NCBI GenBank assembly: GCA_030220185.1
Contig: JASPKZ010007548.1
Coordinates: forward strand, 248,001 to 312,000
Source of the DNA: Diploptera punctata
Taxonomy: Eukaryota > Arthropoda > Insecta > Blattodea > Blaberidae
DNA: 64,000 bases
Reading direction: 5' to 3'
Part shown: in pieces, positions 63,383-64,000 of the stretch
How positions within the stretch are numbered: the stretch's first letter is position 1
Layout of the letters: each line of letters opens with the position of its first letter
The notes under the pieces: generated by a model
Database searches by the model: none
Seen by the model: only the letters and a program-made list of their open reading frames with translations
What the model was told of the DNA's origin: nothing
Position numbers and translations under genes: made by a program

Positions 63383-63992
63383 GGGTCGCATGTTTGGACG
63401 CATTAGACAGTAAAATGCCTTCTCTGCTGAGCAAGTTGTATGCTAATACGATTTTGCTTACTCAGAAATCTGTTCATGCGATAATAATTGGTTAAATTTG
63501 TAAGCTACCTGCGGAGGTAGCTTAAATGAGCAACTCAAATTAAAATCCCGAAGGGAAACCGAACGGGAAACCGATGGTAATCGATGTACTTTGCTGCTTT
63601 ATCCAACATTTATCCAAGATGTCGGACCTTGAAGACTTCGATCATGTTTTCGGTATACACAGAGAAGAGGGAATTTGATAGAGTCTACCAAAGAATTCAA
63701 CTGGAAGAACAGGAGAATCGGCGTAATATTGCGTGTCGCAGACGTGTTTGTATACGGTATTATTTGCGGGATGCAAGCATAAATGCATTCCTCTATAGCA
63801 GACGAAAATAACGGAAGTGGTTTTATCGCTGAGAATTCTGGGTAATTCGTTGCCAATATTACGAAAACGTCGACTCTCGTGCATGACCGATAAGTCGGCC
63901 GTTAATTCGTTCTCAGCAATTGCTCACGGTGAATCAGCTCACTAGTGATTGGAAGTAATTTGAGTAGAGAGTAATGTTCTAACATACGACCA
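63383..63992 (+). mobile_element. PIF/Harbinger-like element, copy 2
   Basis: Ends GGGTCGCATGTTTG and CATACGACCA, with TTA at 63380-63382 and 63993-63995. The internal frame reads MSDLEDFDHVFGIHREE, then a frameshift, then FDRVYQRIQLEEQENRRNIA with CRRRVCIRYYLRDASINAFL and YSRRK. The basic stretch resembles the N-terminal region of Harbinger-type proteins, but I could not confirm it. Confidence 0.72.
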
Positions 63993-64000
63993 TTAAATAT

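Overview
The window is arthropod, most likely insect, nuclear DNA. It holds an internal part of one cell-surface receptor gene of the Dscam (Down syndrome cell adhesion molecule) family, read on the minus strand. The gene's very large AT-rich introns are packed with mobile elements. There is no bacterial-style operon. I could not assign a species. The density of tRNA-derived SINEs, LINE fragments and Penelope-like elements would suit a large hemimetabolous insect genome, but that is inference.

The Dscam exons run from right to left with GT-AG boundaries. Two complete Ig7-type Ig domains, each in its own phase 1-1 exon, lie at 53.0-53.3 kb and 48.3-48.6 kb. Ig8 is in two exons (31.5 and 30.4 kb) and Ig9 in two (28.2 and 20.5 kb). 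FNIII-1 starts at 18.2 kb, FNIII-1/2 continues at 14.3 kb, FNIII-2 ends at 9.2 kb and FNIII-3 starts at 4.3 kb. Exon phases chain correctly everywhere except around the second Ig9 exon, which looks frameshifted. The two Ig7-type exons look like mutually exclusive alternatives.

The most striking layer is about 25 foldback (long inverted repeat) elements, roughly 160-980 bp each. Each is made of two 3' ends of Penelope-like retroelements (PLEs) joined head to head, with both 3' ends pointing outward. The arms encode pieces of the PLE C-terminus (GIY-YIG endonuclease and tail). Almost every arm carries a hammerhead-ribozyme core (CUGANGA, stem II, GAAA), followed by a self-complementary helix III that differs between families, and then an outward TATGAGGTAAG-type motif. 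Twelve-base target-site duplications around several of them show that the palindrome was inserted as one unit.

Other elements: at least five tRNA-derived SINE families, many with clear duplications; about 25 LINE reverse-transcriptase or tail fragments, one with an in-frame threefold repeat of the YADD region; two piggyBac-type elements with TTAA duplications; a Tc1-type and a pogo-type transposon, both decayed; two PIF/Harbinger-like elements with TTA duplications; tandem arrays of 302, 246, about 165 and 96 bp; and simple repeats. Stretches where I recognise nothing are roughly 14.18-14.3, 14.65-14.79, 21.6-22.1, 25.23-25.9, 35.0-35.2, 35.5-36.3, 40.2-40.63, 43.62-43.92, 44.0-44.43, 45.35-45.94, 46.25-46.59, 48.6-48.95, 51.17-51.62, 53.76-54.4, 54.93-55.5, 55.9-56.43, 59.2-59.6, 59.95-60.18, 60.57-61.14 and 62.34-62.86 kb.
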